From assembly GCF_009725165.1 (NCBI RefSeq), contig NZ_WNZW01000003.1:372001-436000 (forward strand): DNA of 64,000 nt, written 5' to 3'. Source of the DNA: Paenibacillus woosongensis (GTDB lineage Bacteria; Bacillota; Bacilli; Paenibacillales; Paenibacillaceae). The notes under the pieces were generated by a model. The model saw only the letters and a list, made by a program, of their open reading frames with translations, made no database searches and had not been told where the DNA came from. Every line of letters starts with the position of its first letter. The first letter of the stretch is position 1. Positions 52,807-60,806 of the stretch are shown here, piece after piece. The translations under genes and the position numbers were made by a program.

Positions 52807-53451
52807 CATTTCCCGAATGCATTCATCGGTGTCATGCCTGTTGTTCTCGATCAATGGCGTTACCGCATACGCATGCATTTCTGCCGCCGAATGAGGCATT
52901 AGTATCGGATCGAGGGCATCGAGGTCGTTCGTCTGCTCATCGAGCCACCGGTTCATGTTCCCCGGAGACAGAATTGCCGGCATGCGGCTCTCAAATTCCC
53001 CAATCAGCGGGTTGGCTTCCGTCATGACCAGAGTGCAGGTGCGGAGCGGTTCCCCGCGTGCATCCCGCCAAATTTCGTATAGCCCGGCGACTCCAAACAT
53101 ACTGCGGTTTTTCATGACTACCCGCACCGCATACGATCTTTTTCCCTCCTGCTTCCAATAATACAACCCGTTGCACGGGATGATGCACCGCTGTTTATCC
53201 ACCATTTTGCGATAGGCCGGATTTCGGTGCACGTTCCTAAGATCCGCGTTAATCGCATCTTTACCCCAATAAGGAATGAAGCCCCAACGAAATTCATCCA
53301 GAATTCGCTCCCCGTTTTGTTGCAGGACGACCGGTATATTTTGCGTTGGGCTGATATTATAGCGGTTCCTATAGTAATACATCACTCTTTCGATCTGAAA
53401 ATGCTCTTGAACCTCCGGCAGCTCGGCTGCCATTGAAAAACGTTGACACAT
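52777..53451 (-). CDS. SRAP domain protein (YedK/HMCES family), divergent
   Basis: A 224-residue protein. In the family, Cys2 crosslinks to abasic sites in single-stranded DNA. Here C2 is kept (M-C-Q-R-F), as are N-I-S-P-T-Q and R-W-G-F-I-P and N69. The usual G-F-Y-E-W reads G-L-Y-Y-W (Y98 in place of the catalytic Glu), and the I-H-D-R-M-P motif reads F-E-S-R-M-P (E154 in place of His). ATG has GAGGAGG 8 bases upstream. It stands alone. The family call is firm; activity is uncertain because of the substitutions. Confidence 0.85.
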   Translation of the reverse strand: MCQRFSMAAELPEVQEHFQIERVMYYYRNRYNISPTQNIPVVLQQNGERILDEFRWGFIPYWGKDAINADLRNVHRNPAYRKMVDKQRCIIPCNGLYYWKQEGKRSYAVRVVMKNRSMFGVAGLYEIWRDARGEPLRTCTLVMTEANPLIGEFESRMPAILSPGNMNRWLDEQTNDLDALDPILMPHSAAEMHAYAVTPLIENNRHDTDECIREMDLNRAWIKR

Positions 53452-53601
53452 GGAATCAGCCTCCTCATAACCGTAGTTTTGGTTAAATGAGGAAATTTAT
53501 TCATGCTTTCGGCGATATCTGAAATGAGTGTGAAATGATAATTGGATAGAAGGGAGTATAATAGGGATATAAGAACAGCCTAGAAAAGGGAGAATTTGAT
53601 T

Positions 53602-54123
53602 ATGAACGACAAGCAGTTTGAACATATTTTCGCGCTGATGAAAGCCTCGTTCCCAACAAGTGAACGAAGAAGTTACACCGGACAGAAGGAATTGCTGGCC
53701 GATCCGCATTACCGTCTCATTACGAAAACAAACAGCGATAACCAAGTGATCGCGTTTATGGCCGTATGGGAATTTCCTTCGTTCCGGTTCATCGAACATA
53801 TTGCTGTTGATCCAAACACGCGTGGGAGCGGTATAGGCGGCAAAATCATGGCGTCCTATATTGAAGAGTCATCCAAGCCCATCCTGTTGGAGGTAGAATA
53901 TCCTGACACTGACATGGCACAACGGAGAATAGGCTTTTATGAGCGCTTGGGGTTCCGGCTCAATCCTTTTGACTATGTGCAGCCGCCTCTACAGGAAGGG
54001 GAGACCTATTTACCGCTGAAGATTATGAGCTACCCTCGAATTCTTACGGAAGAGGAGTTTATCCATCGAAAAGAAATCCTGTATACAAACGTGTATAAGG
54101 TTACTGAGCTGCCGAGTCAATGA
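53602..54123 (+). CDS. GNAT family acetyltransferase
   Basis: A 173-residue N-acetyltransferase with the motif [13 protein letters not shown] near 72 and Y-E-R-L-G-F near 113. ATG 53602 has AGGGAG about 9 bases upstream; TTG 53596 is less likely. Its 3' end carries a terminator hairpin that also lies over the end of an Erm remnant on the other strand. Substrate unknown. Confidence 0.85.
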   Translation: MNDKQFEHIFALMKASFPTSERRSYTGQKELLADPHYRLITKTNSDNQVIAFMAVWEFPSFRFIEHIAVDPNTRGSGIGGKIMASYIEESSKPILLEVEYPDTDMAQRRIGFYERLGFRLNPFDYVQPPLQEGETYLPLKIMSYPRILTEEEFIHRKEILYTNVYKVTELPSQ

Positions 54124-54144
54124 TGACTCGGCAGCCCCTTTTTC
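54108..54144 (+). terminator. Terminator overlapping the acetyltransferase stop
   Basis: GCTGCCGAGTCA pairs with TGACTCGGCAGC (12 bp), followed by CCCTTTTTCC. The stop codon TGA lies at the loop. Confidence 0.88.
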
Positions 54145-54482
54145 CATGATGATCACGCCTCTTTGAAAACCGCTGGAAGGATTGCTGAGAAGCATTTTCA
54201 TAATTGGCGTTGTTATCGCGTACGGAATATTGGAGACAACAACAAATTTTTCTTTTGGCAGACGGATTTTCATAATGTCCTGATGTATAATCATGGTATT
54301 CGATTGTTTCGCTGTCTTCCGTTTGAGGACCTCGACAAATTTGGCATCATACTCTACGGCCAACACCTTCTTAGCTTTTTGATTAAGCACGGTTGTCAAT
54401 GCTCCTTTTCCAGCTCCTAATTCTAAAACCGTATCTTCACTGCTTATCTTCGCTAAATTCACCATGTCCGCAGCAGCTTCTT
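54136..54482 (-). pseudogene. Erm-type rRNA adenine N6-methyltransferase remnant
   Basis: About 115 codons on the minus strand read [15 protein letters not shown] (SAM-binding motif I), V-L-A-V-E-Y-D (motif II) and [12 protein letters not shown] (motif IV, N-I-P-Y). They end [10 protein letters not shown] where the acetyltransferase terminator begins. The N-terminal 30 residues and the C-terminal helical domain are missing, and stop codons lie just upstream. A rightward open stretch at 54464-54574 (36 codons) crosses the junction and has no binding site. Confidence 0.75.
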
Positions 54483-54597
54483 ATTATGCATTAAATGCTG
54501 CCGGAGAAATAGGAGGCTCTCTGCGGCTTAATTTTCGTTGGGGGAAGGTCCCATTCCTAATGAGGCGCAGCTGAATAAAGATACTTTATAGGGATAC

Positions 54598-54630
54598 AGA
54601 GGAGAACCGCTTAGGAACTCCTCTTTTTTA
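54598..54630 (+). terminator. Stray rightward terminator
   Basis: AGAGGAG pairs with CTCCTCT, followed by six T. No intact rightward gene precedes it after 54123; it may belong to DNA lost with the Erm remnant. Confidence 0.75.
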
Positions 54631-54671
54631 TTGTTTTGGGTGGGGTAAAAACAAGATCGATAATCCGAAAT

Positions 54672-54690
54672 TTTGGGACACAATCCCAAA
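54672..54690. promoter_or_regulatory. Palindrome upstream of the glucanase gene
   Basis: TTTGGGA-CACAA-TCCCAAA, perfect 7-bp arms. A candidate operator; the regulator is unknown. Confidence 0.45.
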
Positions 54691-54742
54691 TATGGTATCT
54701 ATTCATCGTGTTAGGAATTCGATAGAATTAAGACGCTCTCTG

Positions 54743-54758
54743 CTGTAAGCGTTTTCTA
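54743..54758. promoter_or_regulatory. CcpA cre site
   Basis: CTGTAAGCGTTTTCTA fits the catabolite-response consensus TGNAANCGNWNNCW. It is 48 bases before the glucanase ATG, so carbon-catabolite repression is likely. Confidence 0.75.
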
Positions 54759-54805
54759 ACAGGGCTTAGGCCGGGTGCATCTACTACGAATAAGGGAGTG
54801 TATTT

Positions 54806-57181
54806 ATGAAGGAATCTCATGCTACGGAAAGGCGGTTCTTGCTGAAGGGATGGAGTTTGTTCTTAGTGGTACTTATGCTGGCTAGTGGTGCCCTATGGCC
54901 AGCTTCGAAAGCACAGGCGGCGGAAACTGCGGTTACCTCTATGGATTATTATTCACCAGCAGACGGACCGATCATCACCAAATCAGGGGTGGGACAAGCC
55001 AGCTACGGATTTGTAATGCCTGTATTCAACGGAGGCTCTGCCACTTGGAATGATGTAGCTCATGACGTAGGCGTCAATGTGAAAGTAGGCAGCAACTGGG
55101 TAGATATTGATAGTGTCAGCAGCTTTGTCTACAACCAGAACTGGGGACACTGGAGTGATGGCGGTTTCACCGGCTACTGGTTCACTCTTTCTTCAACAAC
55201 CGAGGTTCAGCTGTACTCCAAAGCCAATGGCGTTTCACTTGAATACACGCTGGTGTTTCAGAACATTAACAAAACCACGATTACAGCGATGACGCCTACC
55301 CAAGGGCCGGAGATTACAGCAAGCTTTACGGGTGGAGCCGGCTTCACCTATCCTACCTTCAATAACGATCCGGCCGTAACGTATGAAGCCGTAGCGGATG
55401 ATCTGAAGGTGTATGTGAAGCCTGTAAACAGCAGCACATGGATCGATATCGACAATAATGCCGCGAGCGGCTGGATCTATGATCGAAACTTCGGTCAATT
55501 TACCGAAGGTGGCGGCGGTTACTGGTTTAATGTGACAGAGTCGATCAACGTCAAGTTGGAATCGAAGACCTCTTTGGTCAACGTCGTGTATACCATCTAC
55601 TTTAATGATGCCGTAAGGAATTCTTATGTCATCACTCCTTATGAAGGAACGACCTTTACGGCAGATACAAGCGGTGCGATCGGCATCCCGCTGCCTAAGA
55701 TTGACGGAGGCGCGCCAATTGGCACGGAGCTTGATAATTTTGTATATGAGATTAACATCAACGGGCAATGGGTTAACTTGGCTGATTCGGGACAGAGTGG
55801 ATTTTCATATTCCGCTAACGGCTACAACAATATGTCCGACAAGAATCAATGGGGCTACTGGTCTGATTACATTTATGGATTATGGTTTCAGCCTATCCAG
55901 GAAGATATGCAAATCCGTATCGGCTATCCATTAAACGGACAAAAGGGTGGCAGCATCGGCAATAATTATGTACACTACACATTTATCGGCAATCCGAATG
56001 CTCCTCGTCCAGATGTAAGCGATCATGAGGATATTGCTATCGGAACGCCAAGCGATCCAGCGGTAGCGGGCATGGATCTGATCTGGCAGGATGAGTTTAA
56101 TGGAACTGCGCTGGATTCGAGCAAATGGAACTACGAATTGGGCTATTATCTCAATGATGATCCTGGTACATGGGGTTGGGGCAATGCGGAGCTGCAGCAC
56201 TACACCGACAGTCCGCAAAACGTATTCGTACAGGACGGTAAGCTGAACCTCCGTGCTCTGCATGATTCCAAATCTTTCCCGCAAGATCCAAACCGGTATG
56301 CGCAATACTCATCTGGCAAAGTTAATACGAAGGATCATTTTAACCTTCAATACGGCCGAGTCGACTTCCGTGCCAAACTGCCTACAGGCAATGGAGTATG
56401 GCCGGCATTGTGGATGCTCCCGCAAGACAGCCCTTACGGGACATGGGCAGCATCTGGCGAAATCGATGTCATGGAAGCGAGAGGGCGCTTGCCTGGTATG
56501 TCGACAGGCGCTGTACACTTTGGGGGAACATGGCCGGCGAACCGGCATATTTCAGGCGAATATAACTTCCCAGAAGGCCAAACTATCGACAATGATTTTC
56601 ATGTCTATTCCGTCGTTTGGGAAGAGGACAACATCAAATGGTATGTGGATGGCAAGTTCTTCTTTAAAGTAACTAATGAACAATGGTATTCGCTAGCTGC
56701 ACCGAACAATCCGAACGCGCCATTTGACCAGCCATTCTATCTCATTATGAATCTGGCGATCGGCGGCAGTTTTGATGGCGGCATTACGCCGGATCCGTCC
56801 GATATTCCTGCTACGATGCAAATCGATTATGTGCGGGTATATAAAGAGAACGGCGCCGGTAATCCTGGAAGTGGAAATGGAAATGTGCCGGATCCATCCA
56901 CTCCCATCGTTATCGGCGATGAAGTGCGGGGCCTGAAGAAAACAGGCGATGACTTGCTGTTCTATGTGAATGGCGCAACCTTTGCAGATTTGCATTATAA
57001 GGTCAATAACGGCGCACAGATGAACGTAGCCATGACCTCGACGGGAAACGGTAATTTTACTTATCCTTTAAATAATCTGCAGCAGGGGGATACGGTGGAG
57101 TACTTCTTCACCTATAACCCGGGGCAAGGGGCTCTGGATACTCCTTGGCTTACCTATATCCATGGTGAGACTGGTTATTGA
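54806..57181 (+). CDS. Secreted GH16 beta-glucanase with three N-terminal modules and CBM56-like C-terminus
   Basis: A 791-residue extracellular enzyme. Signal peptide 1-40 (ends K-A-Q-A-A-E). Three repeated beta modules (about 47-150, 157-262, 263-372) share F-x-Y-x-x-N, W-G-x-W/F-x-D/E-G and Y-W/G-L-W-F motifs. The GH16 domain (about 395-665) has catalytic E552, D554 and E557 in G-E-I-D-V-M-E-A-R-G, and W-P-A-L-W-M-L-P before it. A CBM56-like beta-1,3-glucan-binding module (about 693-791) closes it. Laminarinase activity is likely. The cre site suggests glucose repression. Confidence 0.9.
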   Translation: MKESHATERRFLLKGWSLFLVVLMLASGALWPASKAQAAETAVTSMDYYSPADGPIITKSGVGQASYGFVMPVFNGGSATWNDVAHDVGVNVKVGSNWVDIDSVSSFVYNQNWGHWSDGGFTGYWFTLSSTTEVQLYSKANGVSLEYTLVFQNINKTTITAMTPTQGPEITASFTGGAGFTYPTFNNDPAVTYEAVADDLKVYVKPVNSSTWIDIDNNAASGWIYDRNFGQFTEGGGGYWFNVTESINVKLESKTSLVNVVYTIYFNDAVRNSYVITPYEGTTFTADTSGAIGIPLPKIDGGAPIGTELDNFVYEININGQWVNLADSGQSGFSYSANGYNNMSDKNQWGYWSDYIYGLWFQPIQEDMQIRIGYPLNGQKGGSIGNNYVHYTFIGNPNAPRPDVSDHEDIAIGTPSDPAVAGMDLIWQDEFNGTALDSSKWNYELGYYLNDDPGTWGWGNAELQHYTDSPQNVFVQDGKLNLRALHDSKSFPQDPNRYAQYSSGKVNTKDHFNLQYGRVDFRAKLPTGNGVWPALWMLPQDSPYGTWAASGEIDVMEARGRLPGMSTGAVHFGGTWPANRHISGEYNFPEGQTIDNDFHVYSVVWEEDNIKWYVDGKFFFKVTNEQWYSLAAPNNPNAPFDQPFYLIMNLAIGGSFDGGITPDPSDIPATMQIDYVRVYKENGAGNPGSGNGNVPDPSTPIVIGDEVRGLKKTGDDLLFYVNGATFADLHYKVNNGAQMNVAMTSTGNGNFTYPLNNLQQGDTVEYFFTYNPGQGALDTPWLTYIHGETGY

Positions 57182-57217
57182 GGATAAATTTCCTGAATTG
57201 TGAATAGTGTAAGAAGG

Positions 57218-57246
57218 CTAGCCGTGAAATATCGGCTAGTTTTTTA
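57218..57246 (+). terminator. Terminator of the glucanase gene
   Basis: CTAGCCG-8-CGGCTAG followed by TTTTTTA. Confidence 0.88.
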
Positions 57247-57289
57247 TTTGATCCGCATATGAGTGATCCGTAAAATAAACATGGTTATT

Positions 57290-57476
57290 TCTAACGGTTG
57301 CCACAGTCGTTAATTCGCCGAAAATGAGCTCTTAGGAATTCTAACGGTTGCCATCCACGTCATTCGGGTCGAAATCATCGCAACGTTAAATAACTTGCTA
57401 GAATAGCCGCATATACGACCGTTAGGTTCTCAAATCGTGATTTATCCCCGAAATAACAGCAATAGCAACCGGTAGA
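57290..57476. repeat. 187-bp four-unit repeat element, family B, copy 2
   Basis: Starts TCTAACGGTTGCCAC and ends GCAACCGGTAGA, with internal units 50 bp from either end (TCTAACGGTTGCC and CGACCGTTAGG). It is closer to copy 3 than to copy 1, as expected from the larger duplication that carries both. Confidence 0.88.
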
Positions 57477-57480
57477 TAGT

Positions 57481-57757
57481 GTGAACCATCAGGTTGCAGC
57501 CGTCAGGTACGCAACAGTCAGGCGTAGTCGTAAGTATCGTTAACAGGCGGCAATCTGGCGGTAATCCTTAGGTAGCATCAACTACAAACTAGCTGGCGGT
57601 AATGGTAAGGGTAATATCAATGATCAACAGTTATGCGGCGGTCGTAGGTACATCAATGATCAACAGCAAGGTGGAAGAAGTTAGGTAACATCAACTATCA
57701 ACTGTCAGCGGCAACATATAGGTAACAATAACCGATTGGTAATATCAGCCGTCAAGC
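57481..57757. repeat. Minisatellite, period about 37 bp, array 1
   Basis: Degenerate tandem units of about 36-38 bp. Each opens with GGTA(A/G)C-like bases, then CATCAACTA-CAACT-like bases and a GGCGGTAA-TCGTTA-like end; about five units before the shared GTCAAGCG. It is non-coding. A related array is at 58950-59134. Confidence 0.65.
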
Positions 57758-57789
57758 GTTATGGTTAGTATGCTGATGTGCGGACTTAT

Positions 57790-57966
57790 AAAGAAGCGTT
57801 TTCTAGAGATCGGCAAGGGAGAACAAATCGTGTTTCCGTCCCTTGGAAGACATGATTTGCACACCTAAAGGCAATCCTGTCTCGGTCAGAAATACCGCAA
57901 CACTCATGGCCGGTGAACCTGTCAGGTAAGCCAACTGCTTAAACGCTATACATTCCAGACTTGGTG
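57790..57966 (-). pseudogene. Amidase C-terminal fragment
   Basis: About 55 codons match the end of the intact amidase at 59143-60624: L-T-G-S-P-A-M-S-V and L-P-L-G-V-Q-I-M-S-S-K-G-R. A two-base deletion replaces L-L-E-N with an early stop after S-L-A-D-L. Homology stops sharply near 57966, just before a promoter for the next gene. Confidence 0.82.
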
Positions 57967-57974
57967 AAAAGGGA

Positions 57975-58003
57975 TTGCTTGACGTTGCCAGGTATAGTAC
58001 AAT
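57975..58003 (+). promoter_or_regulatory. Promoter of the nuclease-fold gene
   Basis: TTGCTT (57975-57980), 17-bp spacer, TACAAT (57998-58003), immediately after the end of the amidase-fragment homology. Confidence 0.6.
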
Positions 58004-58032
58004 GAGTGCAAAATCACGGTGTGAAGTACATA

Positions 58033-58082
58033 CCGCTTTAATACGATGCAGAAAATGCATAGTCGTATTAGAGCGGTTTTTC
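58033..58082 (+). terminator. Leader terminator/attenuator before the nuclease-fold gene
   Basis: ACCGCT (58033-58038) and TAATACGA pair with TCGTATTA and AGCGGT (58073-58078), with inner TGCA/TGCA and a TTTTTCGTTTT tail. It lies between the promoter and the TTG start, so it would abort transcription unless bypassed. It may instead simply insulate the gene. Confidence 0.7.
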
Positions 58083-58117
58083 GTTTTGACTTAATGCGAA
58101 GGAAGGAGGTGAGCACG

Positions 58118-58765
58118 TTGTTTGATGAAATTTATGAGAACTGGTTGGCGAGGCATATAGCCGAAGAGGATAATCCGAGAAGACGTGGACTTTTGAAAAA
58201 AGGGCTAAGCCACGGAACCGTTACATTTCTGCGTTCGATATGGTTTCCTGTGATTGGCAACTTGAACGATCTGCATCCTGAGTATGAAGTCCGCGATTTT
58301 ATTAATCGGTACCGTTATCTTGATCTAGCCTATATGCCCGGTGGCGCAAAAGGATGCATCGAGATTCACGATTATCGCAGTCACGCCAGGGACGTTGAGG
58401 TTGAGCGTTTCAAAGATTTATGTATGAAGCAATCGATGCTGGTGCTTGATGATTGGTCCTTTTTGCCGATAGCCTACCTGTCCATTCGTGACGATCCCGG
58501 GCTGTGCAAACAATTGGTGCTATCTTTCGTCCGGAAATTTTTATCGATAGATGTAACATTAGGTTTGAACTGGGCAGAAAAAGAAACGCTACGGTTTGCA
58601 CGCAGATTGATGCGCGTATTCGAAGCTCGCGAGCTAGCCGCTCATCTGGCTCTGTCTGAGAATCGCACTAGAGTTATTCTACGTTCACTTGTGGCCAAGA
58701 ACTTGCTCACTGTCGCTAGCGGAAATTTGAGATATCGCACTTATCGTTTAAGCCAGAATTTCTAA
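58118..58765 (+). CDS. Putative Vsr/DUF559-like nuclease-fold protein with C-terminal winged helix
   Basis: A 215-residue protein of unknown function. Residues 60-145 (Y-L-D-L-A-Y, G-C-I-E-I-H-D-Y, S-H-A-R-D, R-F-K-D-L, D-W-S-F-L-P-I-A-Y) follow the strand/helix pattern of Vsr/DUF559-type PD-(D/E)XK proteins, with D69, E82 and H89 conserved and H84 where Asp or Lys is usual. Residues 165-212 look like a winged helix (L-A-A-H-L-A-L-S, T-R-V-I-L-R-S-L, R-Y-R-T-Y). TTG 58118 has GGAGGTG about 7 bases upstream. Its stop TAA is supplied by the family B element that begins at 58761. A DNA-binding regulator is the main alternative. Confidence 0.55.
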   Translation: MFDEIYENWLARHIAEEDNPRRRGLLKKGLSHGTVTFLRSIWFPVIGNLNDLHPEYEVRDFINRYRYLDLAYMPGGAKGCIEIHDYRSHARDVEVERFKDLCMKQSMLVLDDWSFLPIAYLSIRDDPGLCKQLVLSFVRKFLSIDVTLGLNWAEKETLRFARRLMRVFEARELAAHLALSENRTRVILRSLVAKNLLTVASGNLRYRTYRLSQNF

Positions 58766-58947
58766 CGGTTGCCACAGTCGTTAATCCGCCGAAAATGAGC
58801 TTTTAGGAATTCTAACGGTTGTCATCCACGTTATTCGGGTCGAAATCATCGCAACGTTAAATAACTTGCTAGAATAGCCGCATATACAACCGTTAGATTC
58901 TTAAATTGTGATTCATCCGCGAAATAACAGCGATAGCAACCGTTAGA
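58761..58947. repeat. 187-bp four-unit repeat element, family B, copy 3
   Basis: Best-preserved copy: ends TCTAACGGTTGC and GCAACCGTTAGA are perfect inverted repeats. Direct units start at 58761 and 58811; inverted units end at 58897 and 58947. Its first bases form the stop codon of the preceding gene. Confidence 0.9.
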
Positions 58948-58949
58948 TA

Positions 58950-59134
58950 GTGAGAACCATCAGGCGGCAGCCGTTAGGTACGCAACAGTCAGGCGGCAGT
59001 CGTGGGTAGCATCAATGATCAATAGTCATACGTCAATCGCTAGGTAGCCAACTGCCAACTATCTGATGGTAATCGTTAGGTAACACCAACTACCAGCTAT
59101 TAACGGGAACCGCTAGGTAACATCAACCGTCAAG
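58950..59134. repeat. Minisatellite, period about 37 bp, array 2
   Basis: Three to four degenerate units starting GGTAGC/GGTAAC, with CCAACT-CCAACTAT cores and AATCG(C/T)TA ends. It corresponds to array 1 but has fewer units, so unit number has changed since duplication. The amidase stop follows. Confidence 0.65.
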
Positions 59135-59142
59135 CGTTATGG

Positions 59143-60624
59143 TTAGAATGCTGATGCGCGGACCCATAAAGAAGAGTTTTCTAGAAGATGGGCAAGGGAG
59201 AACAAGTCATGTTCCCGCCCCTTAGAAGACATGATCTGCACACCTAGAGGGAGTCCTGCCCCGGTTAGAAATACCGGAACGCTCATGGCCGGTGTCCCTG
59301 TCAGGTTAGCCAGCTGCGTGAACGGTGTATATGTCAGACTTGGTTCGAACATGTCATAAATGAGTTCCTGCTGTTTTTCTTTTGAAAGCCCGCTCACAGT
59401 AAGCAGATGCTGGATCTGTTCCGGACCTGGCGTTAACTCGCCGACACGAGGGGCAGGGAAGGCTGTAGTCGGTGTAATATAGAAATCATACCGATCCCAA
59501 ATTATACTCATTTGAGCAGCAGCTGCGTCCCAATCAGCAAGACTGAGCGCATACTCAGCGGCCGACAGCTTGCGTCCGGCTTCCAGCAGCACCCAGCCTT
59601 CAATTTCGATATCTTCCGATGTAATTGCTCTTCCGAGTGAGCGCTCGATATTCAGCGCCATGGCAGCCATTTCGCCGCAGTTCATCCTGTAGTAATTTTC
59701 CATCAGCTGTACACCGTTGACCGGGCTTAATTTCTCTTCAATAAAATGACCCTCTGCTTCCAGAAACTTCACTAATCGCAGCACGGCTTGTTTCGCCTCG
59801 TCACTGACCTCAGTGCCTACAGGAGAATCGGTAGTGTAGGCAATACGATATGTTCTGTCTTCATTCCGGTACATATCCTCGAGATATTTCCCCGGATACA
59901 AGGGAGCCTGAAATGCAGCTTCATTCTGCAGCACCTGCAGCACATCAAGCAGCGCTGCGCTGTCTCGAACTGTCTTGGATAATGCAAAATCAATTGAGGC
60001 GCCTTGCCATTGTCGGCCGACACCGGGACCAACCGGAGTCCGGCCGCGTGTCGGCTTAAGTCCAAATAGGCCGCTAAATGAAGCCGGTATACGAATGGAT
60101 CCGCCACCGTCGCTTGCACCTGCGACCGGGACCATACCGGAAGCGACAGCAGCTGCGGTGCCTCCGCTGGAACCTCCAGGTGAATGGAGAGGATTCCATG
60201 GGTTGCGTGTAGGGCCGTTCAATTGCGGCTCTGTTATGTTTTTCAGTCCGAACTCGGGGGTATTGGTATGCCCAAGGGGAATAAACCCGGCTTTGCGCAG
60301 TTTGGCGACAAAATGGGAATCCGAATGGGCTTTATGATGCCGGAACAATCTAGAGCCAGAGGTCAGAGGTTCACCGCCGATGGCTTGGGAAATATCTTTG
60401 AGCAGAATAGGTACGCCCGCAAACGGCTGTTCGCCGATACTGACTTGTCCAGCTTCGTGGATCGCCGCCTCATAACGAGTATGCACGACCGCGTTCAGTT
60501 CGGGATTGTGCTGATTGATTTGTTCCATAGCAGCATGTACGAGCTCGATCGGAGAAATTTCTTTATTTCGAACCAACTGGGCGAGCCCTACAGCGTCATA
60601 GGACGTATAAGGGAAGACTGACAT
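59143..60624 (-). CDS. Amidase (amidase signature family)
   Basis: A 493-residue amidohydrolase with the Ser-Ser-Lys triad: K76 in P-I-L-L-K-D, cis-Ser S152 in G-G-S-S-G-G and nucleophile S176 in D-G-G-G-S-I-R-I-P, 24 residues apart as in the family. It hydrolyses carboxylic amides; the substrate is not visible. GatA is unlikely because no gatB or gatC is near. ATG has AAAGGAG about 9 bases upstream. Its 3' end is duplicated at 57790-57966. Confidence 0.9.
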   Translation of the reverse strand: MSVFPYTSYDAVGLAQLVRNKEISPIELVHAAMEQINQHNPELNAVVHTRYEAAIHEAGQVSIGEQPFAGVPILLKDISQAIGGEPLTSGSRLFRHHKAHSDSHFVAKLRKAGFIPLGHTNTPEFGLKNITEPQLNGPTRNPWNPLHSPGGSSGGTAAAVASGMVPVAGASDGGGSIRIPASFSGLFGLKPTRGRTPVGPGVGRQWQGASIDFALSKTVRDSAALLDVLQVLQNEAAFQAPLYPGKYLEDMYRNEDRTYRIAYTTDSPVGTEVSDEAKQAVLRLVKFLEAEGHFIEEKLSPVNGVQLMENYYRMNCGEMAAMALNIERSLGRAITSEDIEIEGWVLLEAGRKLSAAEYALSLADWDAAAAQMSIIWDRYDFYITPTTAFPAPRVGELTPGPEQIQHLLTVSGLSKEKQQELIYDMFEPSLTYTPFTQLANLTGTPAMSVPVFLTGAGLPLGVQIMSSKGREHDLFSLAHLLENSSLWVRASAF

Positions 60625-60806
60625 TCTAAAAATCTCCTTTCCGTGACTCCTACGGGAGCAGCCTTAGGTATCACAGCAAATACTTATCGACCGCTGATCG
60701 GCCATGTTTGTTATAGTATATTATGGGGTGGCTCCTGCTTCAATGTCTTCGTGTTAAAGGGCTATTTCGTAGCACTCGCATGAGCAGCAAAGGAGAGGAA
60801 AGTTTC

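Noticed and set aside
57481..57757. Possible CRISPR array
   Set aside because: Units of about 37 bp are contiguous and degenerate, with no constant repeat separated by unique spacers and no cas gene in the window.
58118..58765. RAYT or TnpB-type transposase partner for the 187-bp elements
   Set aside because: The protein has no HUH/Tyr motif of Y1 transposases and no RuvC or zinc-ribbon pattern of TnpB; only the nuclease-fold resemblance remains.
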